Shown here piece after piece: positions 47,512 to 59,708 of a stretch of 64,000 bases of DNA. Position 1 is the stretch's first letter; each line of letters starts with the position of its first letter. The notes below the pieces were generated by a model, which saw only the letters and a program-made list of their open reading frames with translations, did no database searches and was not told where the DNA came from. Position numbers and translations under genes: made by a program. The DNA lies in assembly GCA_026120035.1 (NCBI GenBank), contig JALRME010000025.1:62001-126000 (forward strand), given 5' to 3'. Source of the stretch: Coleophoma eucalyptorum. Its lineage: Eukaryota; Ascomycota; Leotiomycetes; Helotiales; Dermateaceae.

Positions 47512-49877
47512 ATGCCTAAAAAGAGAGTTGGCGCCTTGGAGAAGGTCGATGCAGATCTGTTCGTATTACCATAATCTCTGGTATCATACCCAAGCTTACT
47601 TGAAATAGTCCCAACCTTCAGTACAAGATTCGCAGAGATCCCAAGTAAAACCCCTTCCTACTGTCGCTGATGAAGGCAATTGCTAATTCATATGCTAGAT
47701 CTTACAGCGAAGATTTCCTGAACCAATATGGCCAGTACAAATCCCAGCGCGACATCTTCATGGCATCGCCGAGCACTGCGACATCTGCGGGTATTGTCTC
47801 GTTCCGCGACCTGATCGATTTCGTGGCCCACGTTGCGGACTGCTTTCCAGAAGATACAGCCGAGTTTCCTGAAGATTTGAAGTCGATTTTAACCTCATAC
47901 CATGCGGAATTGGAGAGCGAATTGCGGGAGAAGATTGTCGGAAGCTTGGTTCTTCTGAGGAGGAAGGAAATTATCGATTCTGCAAATCTTCTCAATACTC
48001 TATTCCCTATCTTAGTTGCTACACCGAGCAAGACCCTAAGAAGTCTGCTCTTCTCAAAGATTCTCTCGGATCTGCGTACATCTAATTCGAAAAGCACGAA
48101 TCATCGTCTCAACCGAACCATGCAAACCGCACTCTTCAACCTTCTTAGCTCGGACAAGTCCTCTCAGAAAGGAATCTGGGCTGTCAAGATCACGCGAGAA
48201 TTGTGGAAGCGGCAAATCTGGACAGACGCTAAGGCTGTCGAGATTATGAAGGAGGCAAGCTTGGCAGACAACGAGAAGGTGATTGGTGGTGGAGTACGAT
48301 TTTTCTTGGGAGGAGACAAAGAGCGTGAGGAACTTGAAGATGAGAGTAGTGATGAAGAGGTAGTCGATATCGGAAAGCTGAAACATCAGCATGGTATCAA
48401 CAAAAAGACAAAGAAGAAGACCAAGACGTTGGAAAGAGCCGTCGAGAAGGTCAGGAAGCATGAGAAGAAGAAGAAGGCACCGCATCCACTCAACTTCTCT
48501 GCTCTCCATCTCCTTCACGACCCACAAGGTTTTGCGGAGCAGCTTTTCTCCAAGCATCTCCAAAACACCAAATCCAAGCTCAACCTAGACCAAAAGCTTT
48601 TGGTCCTGCAGCTGGTCTCACGTCTCATTGGTCTTCACAAATTGACAGTGATATCGCTATACTCATACTTCATCAAATACCTTACGCCACGACAACCTTC
48701 TGTAACGTCTTTCTTGGCATCACTTGCACAAGCAACGCACAATCTCGTCCCACCCGATGCTTTGGAGCCGCTGGTGCAAAAGATTGCCAACGAGTTCGTA
48801 TCAGAAGCCTCCGCGTCTGAGGTTGCTTCAGCAGGATTGAATGCTATTCGAGAAATTTGTGTTCGTCAGCCGTTAGCTATGAATGACACTCTGCTTCAGG
48901 ATTTGGTTATGTACAGGAAGAGTAAGGACAAGGGAACGATGATGGCAGCCAAGGGTCTCTTGTCATTGTACAGAGAAGTGGGAGCGGACATGTTGAAGAA
49001 GAGAGACCGGGGCAAGACAGCAACCATGGGTCTCAAGAGTGGATCCATCAAGGATAGGAGATTTGGAGAAGAGGAAGCTGGTGGAATTGAAGGCTTAGAT
49101 CTGCTTGAAGAATGGAAAGAGAATGAGAGGAAACGAAAACGTGTGGAGAGAGGTCTACCAGAAGAGGTTGGATCAGATGAAGAAGAGGAAGACGAGCAGG
49201 ATTGGGATGCTTGGGATGTCGAGTCAGACGCAAGTAGTGACTCTGGTGGATGGATCAATGTCGAGAGCGACGGCGAGATTGAAATCAGCGACAGCGAAGA
49301 CGAGAAGCCAGCTGTGAAGAAAGCCAAGACCCTAGCTAACAAAGAATCCGAGACCGAGCCAAAGGAACCCACTGATGACAAGACAGAACTGGAGAAGGAA
49401 GAGCAGAAGATTTCCAAGCTGGCGACAACCAAGATCCTGACCCCAGCCGACCTGGCCAAACTCCAAGAACTCCGCCTGGAGGCCAGTCTCTCCAAAGCCA
49501 TGGGTGGCAACAAGGTGCAGACGGCACGACAGAAAGAGCTTATGGCACGACATGCCGACGATGCGTTGACCGCAGAGCAAATCGAAGGCTTCTCCAAGCT
49601 TCGCAAGTCAACGAAGGAAGAGCGTGTAGCCCTTGCACGTGAGGGTAAGGGTGATAGAAGCGAGCACAAGAGCACACAAGCCTTGCGACGGGATAAGAAG
49701 GATAGCGAGGGCAAGAGTAGCACGAACAAGGAGAAGTCGCGCAAGAAGAACTTCATGATGACTCTTGGCAAGGCCAAGTTCAAGCAAAAGCGTAGTTTGG
49801 TCCAGACCAAGAGGGTGTTGCAAGGGCACGTGGAGAGGAGTAAACGTGGTGGAAAGAGAGGAAATATCGGCATGTAG
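47512..49877 (+). CDS. SDA1: SDA1, ribosome biogenesis and 60S export factor
   Basis: Nucleolar/nuclear protein needed for maturation and export of the large ribosomal subunit. Exons 47512-47558, 47609-47644 and 47699-49877 give 753 aa; introns are 50 and 54 bp. The two tiny first exons encode MPKKRVGALEKVDADLPNLQ and YKIRRDPK, joining SYSEDFLNQYGQYKSQRDIF, the conserved SDA1 N-terminus. A model beginning at an ATG in 47670 would miss them. The middle holds helical repeats and a basic segment (KKTKKKTKTLERAVEKVRKHEKKKK, about residues 260-285). An acidic stretch (EEEEDEQDWDAWDVESD) and a Lys/Arg-rich C-terminus (near MMTLGKAKFKQKRSL) are usual for this family. The first intron uses a GTTCGT donor. 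Confidence 0.95.
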
Positions 49878-50053
49878 TTGTAGGTGTGTAGATTTCTGCT
49901 TGGAGAAAAGGAGAAGCATGGCGTGGTATTTTTGTCTGTAACTTGAACTTGGTTGGTTGAGTTTATAAATTATCTAGAGGTGGAAATAAATCAAACCAGT
50001 ACAAGTAGTATTGAATTTGTGATCTCCTTCGCGCATATCTTACAATATCAAAT

Positions 50054-50426
50054 TTAGAGACCTGATAACCTATTCCTATAAGATTTGGAGGTAACCTGTT
50101 TACCATCCTTCCCCTCGAGAAAGAAGATTCTCAATTGTCTAAAAGCCTCCATATATTTCAGAGCATGACTATCCATCACCATAGCAATCCATTCCTTCAA
50201 ATACGTCAAGACAACACCAGCTGTCTTCCTTGCAAAAGACTTTGCCAACACGTGCATCCACAGTTGCTCAAAAAGAATTCACAGTATTACATCCCACTCA
50301 TTCCAGGAAAGCTAGTCATGCAACCAGCCCATTCTGCCAACAAAAGGAGCCACCTCAATCTTAAAGCGAGCAAAAGGATCCCGAAGTCCCCATCTCAATG
50401 CCATGAGATCTCGATTTTCCCTTGAC
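50054..50426 (-). pseudogene. Decayed coding fragment with two in-frame stops
   Basis: One minus-strand frame reads like real protein on both sides of two stop codons. From 50425 it gives SRENRDLMALRWGLRDPF, then EVAPFVGRMGWLHD, a TAG, LSWNEWDVIL, a TGA, then ILFEQLWMHVLAKSFARKTA and continues for about 60 residues to TAA at 50054. The part after the stops is an open 67-codon frame starting at an ATG in 50257. Frame and composition are kept across the stops, as expected for a gene broken by point mutations (both could arise by C-to-T or G-to-A changes). A CTAG|G acceptor-like site at 50427-50428 may mark an old exon start. I do not recognise the family. An unrecognised intron removing both stops is the alternative, but no good splice sites were found. 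Confidence 0.45.
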
Positions 50427-50484
50427 CTAGGTAATCACATCACGATCCTTGAGCCTATCCTTCCATCACCAACCATTTCCCCAT

Positions 50485-50502
50485 CTCTCTCTCTCTCTCT
50501 CT
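50485..50502. repeat. (CT)n microsatellite
   Basis: Nine CT units in a gene-free stretch. Confidence 0.85.
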
Positions 50503-50914
50503 AGAACAAACAACATCCTTCCGCGCGCCCATCTCCGAAAAGAGGCTCCTCCCTCTCGCTAAAAGCCCACAAAACCAGTTGGCAGTGCTATCCCCGTCCG
50601 TCCGAAAATCCCATGCCCTCTGATCCTCCTGGTATATACAAGCATAAGAAGAAAAACATAGAAGGAATCGTATAAATCCCTCCGAGATCGACACCCGCCG
50701 TACCTTCTTTTGGGGGTTGTATCCGCCCGGAGCCCCCTCTGCCAGGATACTGAATGCCAAACTCGCAAGGCTTAGCATAGAGAAGGGAAAGTGAGTAAGT
50801 GATTGAGTAAGAGCCAAGGAAGGCAGCCAGGAGGGAAAAATTCTAATGGACATCATATCCATTGTTTTGTATTCAATATACTCGGTGCAGGAAGAGTTAC
50901 GAGCAGGTTTCCTT

Positions 50915-50926
50915 GGGGGGGGGGGG
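50915..50926. repeat. Poly-G run
   Basis: Twelve consecutive G residues. The exact length may be uncertain in assembly. Confidence 0.85.
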
Positions 50927-51582
50927 AAGGGGAGTCTTCTCACAATCTCAAGAAGTTATGTTATGTGTATATACGAAAAGCGAGATGGTATACTTCAAAC
51001 CGACCGCTACCTTCGGTACCTTAAACTTAATACCTTAAAAGGCAAAATGGGCCAAGGCTCAAGCCCAAGCAAGAGAATGCCCTCGCCTGTGCCTAAACCG
51101 CCCTCAAGTTTCATCTTCAACCAAACCAAAAAAAACAAAGAAAAGAAAAAGAAAAAGCAACAAAAACCGAAGCATAAGAAAAAGGATATTACTAGAGTCG
51201 GTCTTTCCGGCCCGATTATTATGAATCCGGCTGAGTTGTGATGTTGAGACGGTTGGGATAGAGATTGCCTATCCTTCAATTTCACGAGACGGAAATCCTT
51301 CCGATGTGGACGAGAAATTCTCCCCGATGGTGGCCGTCCAGGGCAGTCGGACTACACCGGCAGCCCTGCACGTGCACGGCGCGGCCTTGGTGTGGTCTTC
51401 CCTCGAAGGATTCTGGGTGGAGAGAGATGGTGATAAGAGAAAGATCTCTGATGCGATGCGATGGAACTCACGGAAGGGAGTGGATGTTCGATTCTTTTTT
51501 TTTTTTGGCTATTGCTTTTTGTGAATGACTTATACAATGAATGGATGATGCTAGACAATACGAGGTCATGATCAGTGGTTGT

Positions 51583-51614
51583 CCATCCACCCATCCACCC
51601 ATCCACCCATCCAC
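51583..51614. repeat. CCATCCAC tandem repeat, four units
   Basis: Four perfect 8-base units in a gene-free region; minisatellite-like. Confidence 0.9.
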
Positions 51615-54017
51615 CGTCTACGTATCCATTGTAGAACAGGTTGAATCAGTACCACAAAGTGGAAGAGCCGGTAGCATATTCCCATAGCTGAACGCAGTTT
51701 AAGAATGATGCCCTATACTCATACACTATTGAGCTGGGCAATATGAATCCTGATCTCGCAATGCCATAAACGTCAATCCAGGTGTGTGAAGGTATGGTAG
51801 GTATACCCAGTACAGAGCGTCTATGCCTACGCTATTGCCCTACCAAAGTGGTGACCTTCTCGGTATAATGCTCCCAGCACAAGCACGGCAAAAAAACATT
51901 TTGCAGCTATTGAAACCGAGCCGGAAGCAAAGAAACCAAGCGCAGGAATGACATCACTACAGCCCTTCGCGGTAGCAGTGACAGCAACAGCAACAGCCCC
52001 ATCCTGTCCACGTCCTGTGCTATGCTATGCTGTTACTATTTTGAAACAAACATCTCAAATCCCCCACTAAGAGCCTTGAACCTAGCCTAAACCTAATGCC
52101 TGGGCCGAGGACAAGACACACGAAGCGAGGAGGATTCGAAAGAAGCAAGGGAAGAGAAAAAATGTTTGCAGAGCGCTGCGCTGCAAACGTTGTTTTTGCG
52201 CCGCTAGAGGCTGTAGATCAGCCACTGACGCGACAATCTGGGCTGAGTGAGCTGAGCTTGGAGCCAACGTTATTATCATCCGACAGGCTGGCTCAGTGAC
52301 TTCCACATTCTCCGTGCTTTGGTCGACGCACACAGACCCGGAGAGGACACTGTGAACTACCGACTCTCCGTCCGGTACCAGAGACGAGTCTATTGGTGTA
52401 TCTGAGTAAGGAGAATTGCTTCGTAACTGCACCCTCCGCACCCCGAGAACGTAGGCTTGGAGGCTATCTCTCTCCCAAAGCACACTATGCCCTTGAAGAT
52501 CTGCCAAAGTCTAATGGAATCTAAACACCACGAGGCCGGTAAAGCAATGAAATCAACAAGCAACTACATTTTGTCCACCTGTTTCTAGAAGGCAGGCATA
52601 TCTTCGGACCTACCCGAGTCAGGTTGTGTTCAGTTACGAGATCGGCATGCACTGATCTCTTACTCGAGACCGACCAAGAAAGACTAAGCACAGCTCTCCA
52701 AGCCGAAGAAGAAAATAGCCTAGCAGTAGGATTACTTCCTTAGCATCATGCTTCAAAGGATCGATTCGCTCGGGGAAGGAGGAAGAGGAAGATAAGGTGA
52801 GGAGGAGCAGAAAGAACGAAAGCTTAAAACCAGCCTATATTCCAAGCTATATCAGCCTTAGGGGAGGACAGTTCTGTAGCTGTGGCATGTGCAGCAAAAC
52901 CCGATCAGCTCGGTCCCATGTGGACGAAGGAAGATAGGGTGAGGAGCCGAGGTGGCGGTTGTGACAGTGCTTGGCTACAGATGACTTGCCGTATGTAGAA
53001 AAGGGAGGGAGACAATAACGTGACTACTTCATGGTGCGCGCGGGACGGAAGAAGGCGTGAGCAAGTACCGCACGAGCTTTTCAGACTATTGCCTAGGTGG
53101 ATTGTCAGAACTAGAGAGCTGTCAATCTTGTGTTCTGGAAGAATGCGATCGACAGCATAGTTTGGCACGGGTTAGCTAGGGATGGGGGAGGACCCAAACC
53201 TCATCTTTCTCCTGCTCTAACTGTATCAACTGCTAGCCCGCTAGCTGGACATCTCAGTGGATAGGCGATGGAAGACGGTTGGACGCTGAGAAATGAGGCC
53301 ATCTAGGTGGGATGTGCAGGAAGAGACGAACAAAAAAACTGCTTGCATGACCGCCTTGTCGTTCGACCAAGCACTTACCTAAGGGTAGAGAGGAAGGCAT
53401 GAATTGGCACAGCACGAACGCAGCCAGATTACCCAGGATAGCCTCCCTCCTATCCGCCTCGCCTTGCCTGCCGCCATCACCTCACTCGGAGACCAGCACA
53501 TCCCTCGTCGGAACCAGCCTTGGGAGAAAGTAGAGAGAGCTCCGAGACATTTCTTCTATATCTGAGAAGCGAAGAGAAGCCATCAAGCGTTTATGTGCAG
53601 GATTAACCCCCTCTTAAGCGAAGCGGTATAGATTCCCAGAACGGACACTCCCGAGCGAAAGGATTGATCAGTTGAGTAAGGGACCCAGGCCGCTGAGTTT
53701 ATGCAATTTCTGCTCATGTTATTCATGCTACGGCGGTGGGCAGACATGGATGGATAATGGCTGGCTCAGAGAGAAAGAGTGCCTCGCGGTGGAGAGGCAT
53801 TAGTAGCCGACAATGCAGCCCATGTCCGGCATTTACAGGCGAGCAAGCACCCTATGCCCAGAGACCTAACGTCTCAGGATCATCCAAAGACAGGTTGAGA
53901 CCAACGGTGGTGAGAGCGAGACACATAACCCCACTCTTTCGGTGGTGAATGGACCAGAATCGTGTGAGAAAAGCAAAAGCCCATGCCGCTGGGTTGGACA
54001 TAGATGGCACGCTCTTC

Positions 54018-54043
54018 TGAAACATTGAAACATTGAAACATTG
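54018..54043. repeat. TGAAACAT tandem repeat, three units
   Basis: Three perfect 8-base copies plus TG, in the long region upstream of the bZIP gene. Confidence 0.85.
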
Positions 54044-54760
54044 TGTGCTGGTTGGTCGCGAGCCGCTGATGAGGGTTTGATGGGTGGATTCAATGGGCAT
54101 TCTTCACAGCAGGAGATCTGAGTGCCAGAGTGGACGGCGGGGATAGGCAGGCGACTCGAGCTTCTCTGCGTCTGGGCATTGGAGCATCTCGCTCGTGCTC
54201 TCTCGCGTCTCTCTCCGACAGTACTGACCTGACTCTGTAACTCTGTCGGTTCTGAACTTTACTATTGTATGCCACCGGCCGTGGACACCGGCAAATTTGC
54301 TAGTGGGCTCGGTCGCCTCACTGACACCCGAACACTGCCCTCAATAGTTTCGCCTCTCGCACTCACGCACTCACGCCCTCACGCCCTCTCTGCCCCTTTC
54401 CTTGCACTAGCCGATGAGGATGAACAAGCACAGCACAACTTACATGAGCTTTCAGGATGGCCTTCCTACGCCTCGCCAGTTCTGGACATACCCCGAGATA
54501 ATTACAACAGCCGATCTGATATGTTAAGTGCCGGGGCGCGATATATTAAATTATAGCAGAGATTGGACTCTGAAACCAAATGACCCAGACCTGGAATGCT
54601 CTATTTTGGTGACAGACTCTCTCTCGCTCTCCACTTGCCCAGCGACCAGACCCAACAAGCGACGGGGGGAGTTGGGAGGTGGGGATTTTGAGGAAAGGTG
54701 AAGGAGTCGTCTGGAAGCAGCAGCGAAGGAGAGGGTGTGAGTGGTGGATGGTGATGGGAA

Positions 54761-54807
54761 GTGGGCGGTGGGACGTGGGACGTGGGACGTGGGTGGTGGT
54801 GGGTGCT
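54761..54807. repeat. G-rich GGGACGT repeat, possible G-quadruplex
   Basis: Several runs of three G with short spacers, including three GGGACGT units in a row and then GGGTGGTGGTGGG. It could fold into a G-quadruplex; no function is shown. Confidence 0.6.
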
Positions 54808-55847
54808 GAGTTTGTTGTGAAGAGCAAGTGGGAAATCCACACCACGAGCACCCAATCCTATTGCACAGTAGCCGAAATGCTTGCCCAAACTGGACGCACC
54901 TTAGCATAACTGTCTTCACAAAGTTCATGAAGACTTTGTGCACTCCTTCCCTCCACTGCGCCCAGGTCGGCGGAACCGTGCTAACCCTTCATGCTCCGTA
55001 CCGACCCTGGCCTTTCATTGGCTGGGCCGGCGTCTTATGGTCGGGGGTCGGAGGATAAGAGGCCCCCCGTTGATTTGATCGCCACAGGTCACCACTGAGC
55101 GTCTTCTTCTTTGGGACTAGCCGCCGCCCGTTGGCTGCCGCAATAATGCTATCATAGTCTGACTCGGCCAGATGCAGTCGCTGCCCGTCCACATCGCTGC
55201 TGAGCACAGGGCAGTGCATGAAGGGATAGAGAGAATAGAGAGACACCCTCCCTCCAAAATAACACCAGTAGCTGTCCCGGCTATTCCCAGGCCTTACTTG
55301 TCCCAGATACCCCCTCTACCCTGGACCTGGTCTTCCCCCTTTCCTGCTCCTCTTCCTTCCCCTTCATAATAACCTCGTTGTCCGCATCCATTCCACCCTC
55401 TTTTTTTTTACCCTCTCTTCATCTTCACGAACTTCCTCACCATCACCATCACCATCATTATCATCATCCTTATCCGCAGCAACGAACTCGCTCCCAAGTT
55501 CTGCCTGCCATCCCATCTCCTTCTCTCCATTAACGCATTGTGCATACCAGCCTACGCACTCGCTTCGTATTCGTGCACAGCGTCTCGCTCTCACCTCGCT
55601 ACAACCGGCAGCTCGACCTTGGCACTAGGCGCAGGCCACGCGTCCTCCTAAGCGAAGGCACCATCTTAATCCCCCCAGGCACCCAGTCTCGACTCAGCTC
55701 AGCTGCCATCAGTTCTCATTAGAAACATCTTGTCGTCCTACAACCTCTTCTGCGATTCCATACTGCAATCGGCCTACGACGAGGACCACGACGACAGCGA
55801 CAGCATATATACTCTACCCCACCACACATCTCTCAAAGGCAGCAGCA

Positions 55848-57664
55848 ATGTCGTCACAACAACAAGTCAAGTACGAGCAAGCCTCGCAATCGATGGCCGC
55901 CTCGCAGCAATCCAACTGTGTTGATCCCCTCGATTCATTGATCGACTTCTCAGAGTACGAGACCGTCCCATACCAACAATCTCCCTCTATCTCGCCATCG
56001 CAATCCAAGACGCAATTTTCGCGATCTGTCTCCAAGACTCCAGCAACTCTCCCAGCCAACTCGCAGCCGCAACTATCCGGCCCAAGCCACAACTATGATC
56101 TTTACAAGCAACAGACCGGTATTCCCCAAGGAGCTGTCGCCAGCACTTTGGCTGTGAACGAGCAGAATGCACACATTAGCCAATACGGCTTCTCTTCAGA
56201 ATACCTCTCTGGCCTTAGCCCTAACGACGACTTCGTCGACTTTGGCTCTCAACCAAGACGCACCCCATACAGCCAATCTGAGATGGATATGGAGTACGGA
56301 TCCCCGGAACCAACATACTTCTACCCAGAGCAAAGCTCATCCTTTGTCAACCCAAACGCCATTGGCGGACAAGACCTCTCAGTGCCATCGGTTCTTCCAA
56401 CCCAGACTAGCAACGTCGGCCGTCTCTGGCCTGGTATGCATCAACAACAAGCTGCGCTCGCCAAGGCCCAGGCCCAGCAGAAGCAACAGCAACAAATCAT
56501 CCAACAACAACGCCAGAACGCCATGAACGCTCAGCGACCTCAACAACAGCAACAACGACCACGAGGATCTCATCAACCAGCTGATCCCATTGTCGAAGAG
56601 AAGATTTCTCAGCTTCTCAACTCGATGAGACAGAGCAGCGTTGCTACCGATGACGACCTCCACGCTCAGAACCAACATGCCTTGGCTCAAGTCCACAAGA
56701 TGCGCAAGGATGAGGAGGACATGGATGAGGACGAGCGTTTGTTGGCCAGTGAGGAGGGTAAGAAGCTGAGCAGCAAGGAGCGACGACAACTTCGCAACAA
56801 AGTCTCAGCTCGTGCTTTCCGATCCAGAAGAAAGGGTAAGCATCGTCAGTATCTCACTATTTAAGCAATCACTAACACATACCAGAATACATCAGCCAAC
56901 TTGAGGGAGAGATCGCCGTTAAGGTTAACGAGAACACTGATCTTCGCACTCAAAACCGTGCATTGATGGAGGAGAACACTCGTCTTTCTGACCTCACTCG
57001 CATGCTCCTTTCTTCACCATCATTCTCTGGCTTCCTCGACACCCTCAGCCAAAACCCAGCTGCTGTCCAACAAGCCGCCCCAGCCCCAGCTCCACAGCCA
57101 CAGGTTGAGCGCCAGGTCCGTAAGGATGTTAACCCATATGCTCACAGTCAAATGCAACAACACATTGGCATGACCATGGTTCCAGAGCAGACCATGGATT
57201 TCTCGATGCTTGATATCAACGCCGACGGTGGATACAGCTACCAACCCCAAGTCTTCTCTGTTCTCTCCATGCCTGAGACTATCATTGATGCATCCATCCT
57301 ATCCGGCAAGGCCTCAAACATTGTTCCATCTTTCGTCTCAACTGAGAAGGTCGAGCTCCCAACCATCGAGCGTGCTCCTGTAGTTGAGGAGGCTCCAGCT
57401 GTCTCTGCTCCCGTCGTCGACGAGGAGTTTGACAACGACCCTGCTTTCGCTCTCTTCGCTGACAACACCGCCGCACCTGCTCAGTCTACTCTCGAATTCA
57501 CCGCATCTCTCTGGTCTGGCATTCCTTCTGAGAAGGAGTCTCAGTTCACTCTCATCACCGTTTCCAGTAACGATGTGGAGGCTACCATGACCCGAGTACA
57601 ACGTCTCTGCTCAAGCGTCGATGATGCCACAGCGCGTCTCGAAGCCTTGACCATGAACCTGTAA
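55848..57664 (+). CDS. bZIP transcription factor with polyglutamine
   Basis: 588-aa nuclear regulator specific to filamentous ascomycetes, similar in its basic domain to the ZIF1/ADA-1-type factors; that assignment is tentative. Exons 55848-56835 and 56886-57664; the 50-bp intron (GTAAGC...CAG) falls inside the bZIP and joins RSRRK to EYISQLEGE, without which the frame would end early. The basic region KERRQLRNKVSARAFRSRRK contains N-x7-R and begins at about residue 312. The leucine zipper follows with heptads through LRTQNRALMEENTRL. The N-terminal part is Ser/Gln-rich with several Gln runs (about 200-245). The C-terminal part is Ala/Pro/Val-rich and ends in a predicted helix (VDDATARLEALTMNL). 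The long CT-rich leader and the 6-kb gene-free upstream region suggest complex regulation. Confidence 0.94.
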
Positions 57665-59708
57665 TCATCTGTCTTGATAGTTGCGACTGAATTTGGTGCA
57701 TGCGATTTAGCGATTTGGGGATTGGCGTTTTAACAGGTGGTAGAATTTACAATGGCTCAGAAAAGCCTTCCTGTCTTCTTTTCTTTTTTATCATCCACAC
57801 AAGGCGAATGGGGATATGAACTCTATGGTTGTTATGAATCCTCACACACTCTCAAAGGCTGCTCCTGTGTTATAAGAACACCTTGCTACATACTTTTGTT
57901 TCGTTACTACTTTGTTTGTTTCTGTCTTATCTGATGGAGGTTTTTAAGCACGGTAGGCTATTTGGGCCAGGGGAAATAGGGATTCATGGGACGGAAATGA
58001 GGATTTTACATAGAATATTGAATCTTCTCAAAAAATAGGAATCAGCATTTCCTCCACAACATAACACAAATATCAAAACTCAAACATTCCAAAACAAACT
58101 CTTCATTGTTTCTCCCTATCGTGTTTGAACTTTCGGGAGAATCATCAGCGTCTATTTTTGTCCCTTTAGACTTCCCCACCTATTTCCTATTCCAATCTTG
58201 CGTTGACATGGCACATGCGGAGAAGCAGCAAGATTGCGTCGTCAGCTTCCCGTCACCCACCCATAAGGCTTACCCTCCCTTACCTATACCGTACCAGACC
58301 ATACCATACCACACTCCGCCACGTCGTCTCAATGGTTCGCGCGCATTGCACCGCAAGTTTGCGACCCTCGCGTATCCTATCACCCAAGTAGGGTTGGATA
58401 GAGACAGTCGCGTAGCCAATCCATCACCTGTCCTGGGGGGGCCGGCGGCGGGGGAGAAGAGAGTTTAAATTTTTTTTGGCTCTGCGTGGTGCACGGTGGG
58501 TGAGTGAGAATGGGCAAGATAGTGCTTGCGAGTTCTTTGGTGATCTCTCATCTCCCGGGCTCGGGGATTGGGTTGTGGGAAAGGGTTTGTTTGGATTGCA
58601 GGGTGAGATGAGATGAGATTAGATGAGATGTGGTGGTGGTGGAGGAGGAGGAGGAGGTGCTGCTGGCCGTTGCGATGAGGGCCATGAATGGCCCGGCTGC
58701 CCTTTTTTTTCTCTCTCCCTGGTGAACTGGGCCTCGGGAGCTCGGAAATTCAAGTAGGTTGTCGGTGTGGGTGAGGAGCTGGGTGCTGGGAGATGAGATG
58801 AGCTGAGCTGCAGTACGCTGCGCTGCTCTGTGCTGGTGAGGGATGGAGGTGAGGCACGGTTTGGTATGGTATGGCTTGGCTTGGGCTTTGGAGAGCGAGG
58901 TTATCTCCGGAATGTGGACATGGGTGATTGAGACACAACCTCCATGCTTCGGGCATGTGGGCGCTGGTCTTCTGTCACGGTGAGACATGGTTACGTCTCT
59001 ATAGTGCATCCGTAGATAAACAGAGTGACACTCTTGAGTATGATATAGGTTATAATAAACAAAATCCGAAAGATGAAGGGACCAGGGTTTGTTTTACTAG
59101 GCTGCGTGAAGATGGATACTTTCTGGTGTCTGAGTCTTTTTAAAGCACAGAGTCTAGAACTGTACAAAGTTATCATGCATCCTAGCCATGTCACCAAGCT
59201 CCATATTATTCGAGAAGTCAAATCTCCCACTCGGCTCTAAGTCTAGAGCTCTGCACAGTTATAGGAATTATGTCCAGGCATGGATTGACGGCGGTTCTAG
59301 GGAGGAGAACTTATGGACTTGCACTTAATAGGAAATCAATTTGGAAGTGAGATTCAGCTGGGTATCTGAAGGAGACCTTTGGGATGCAATGAATATTGGA
59401 CAGTGTGTATGACCTGCAAAACGGAAGAATTCCATAAGGCATACCGTCCCGGACAGCCGGCAAGGAAACCAACGTAAAGCCATATACCTTTGTCCACCCC
59501 TGCTAATCGAAGAACGAAACCTGTAGATAAAAGATCCTCAGCCCTCTCGTTGAAGATAATCCTACAGTTGCCACAGAAAAGGCCGAATATTGTTGTGTTG
59601 ATAACCAGATCTCGAAGAATATTAGGAGATTACCCGTGAGATACCGTCCCAAGTACCTCTGTTCCAGAGCCTGCACCCAAACCATGAATTTGGTATACCT
59701 CTTATTCA
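57665..59708. other. Convergent intergenic region, 2 kb
   Basis: 3' flank of the bZIP gene and of the coiled-coil gene. It contains GATGA-type degenerate short repeats around 58600-58650 and 58790-58810. Frames on both strands are low-complexity shadows. No gene can be supported. Confidence 0.5.

Larger units (their letters stand above)
49878..55847. other. 6-kb gene-poor region
   Basis: From SDA1 to the bZIP start. Apart from the decayed fragment at 50054-50426 it holds only short, shadow-like frames. Simple repeats are frequent: CT run (50485-50502), 12-G run (50915-50926), CCATCCAC x4 (51583-51614), TGAAACAT x3 (54018-54043), G-rich GGGACGT repeats (54761-54807). About 55250-55847 is CT/CA-rich and is probably the long 5' UTR of the bZIP gene. 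Confidence 0.5.

Noticed and set aside
50455..50943. 162-codon minus-strand frame
   Set aside because: Runs through CT and G microsatellites; low complexity, with no join to the fragment at 50054-50426.
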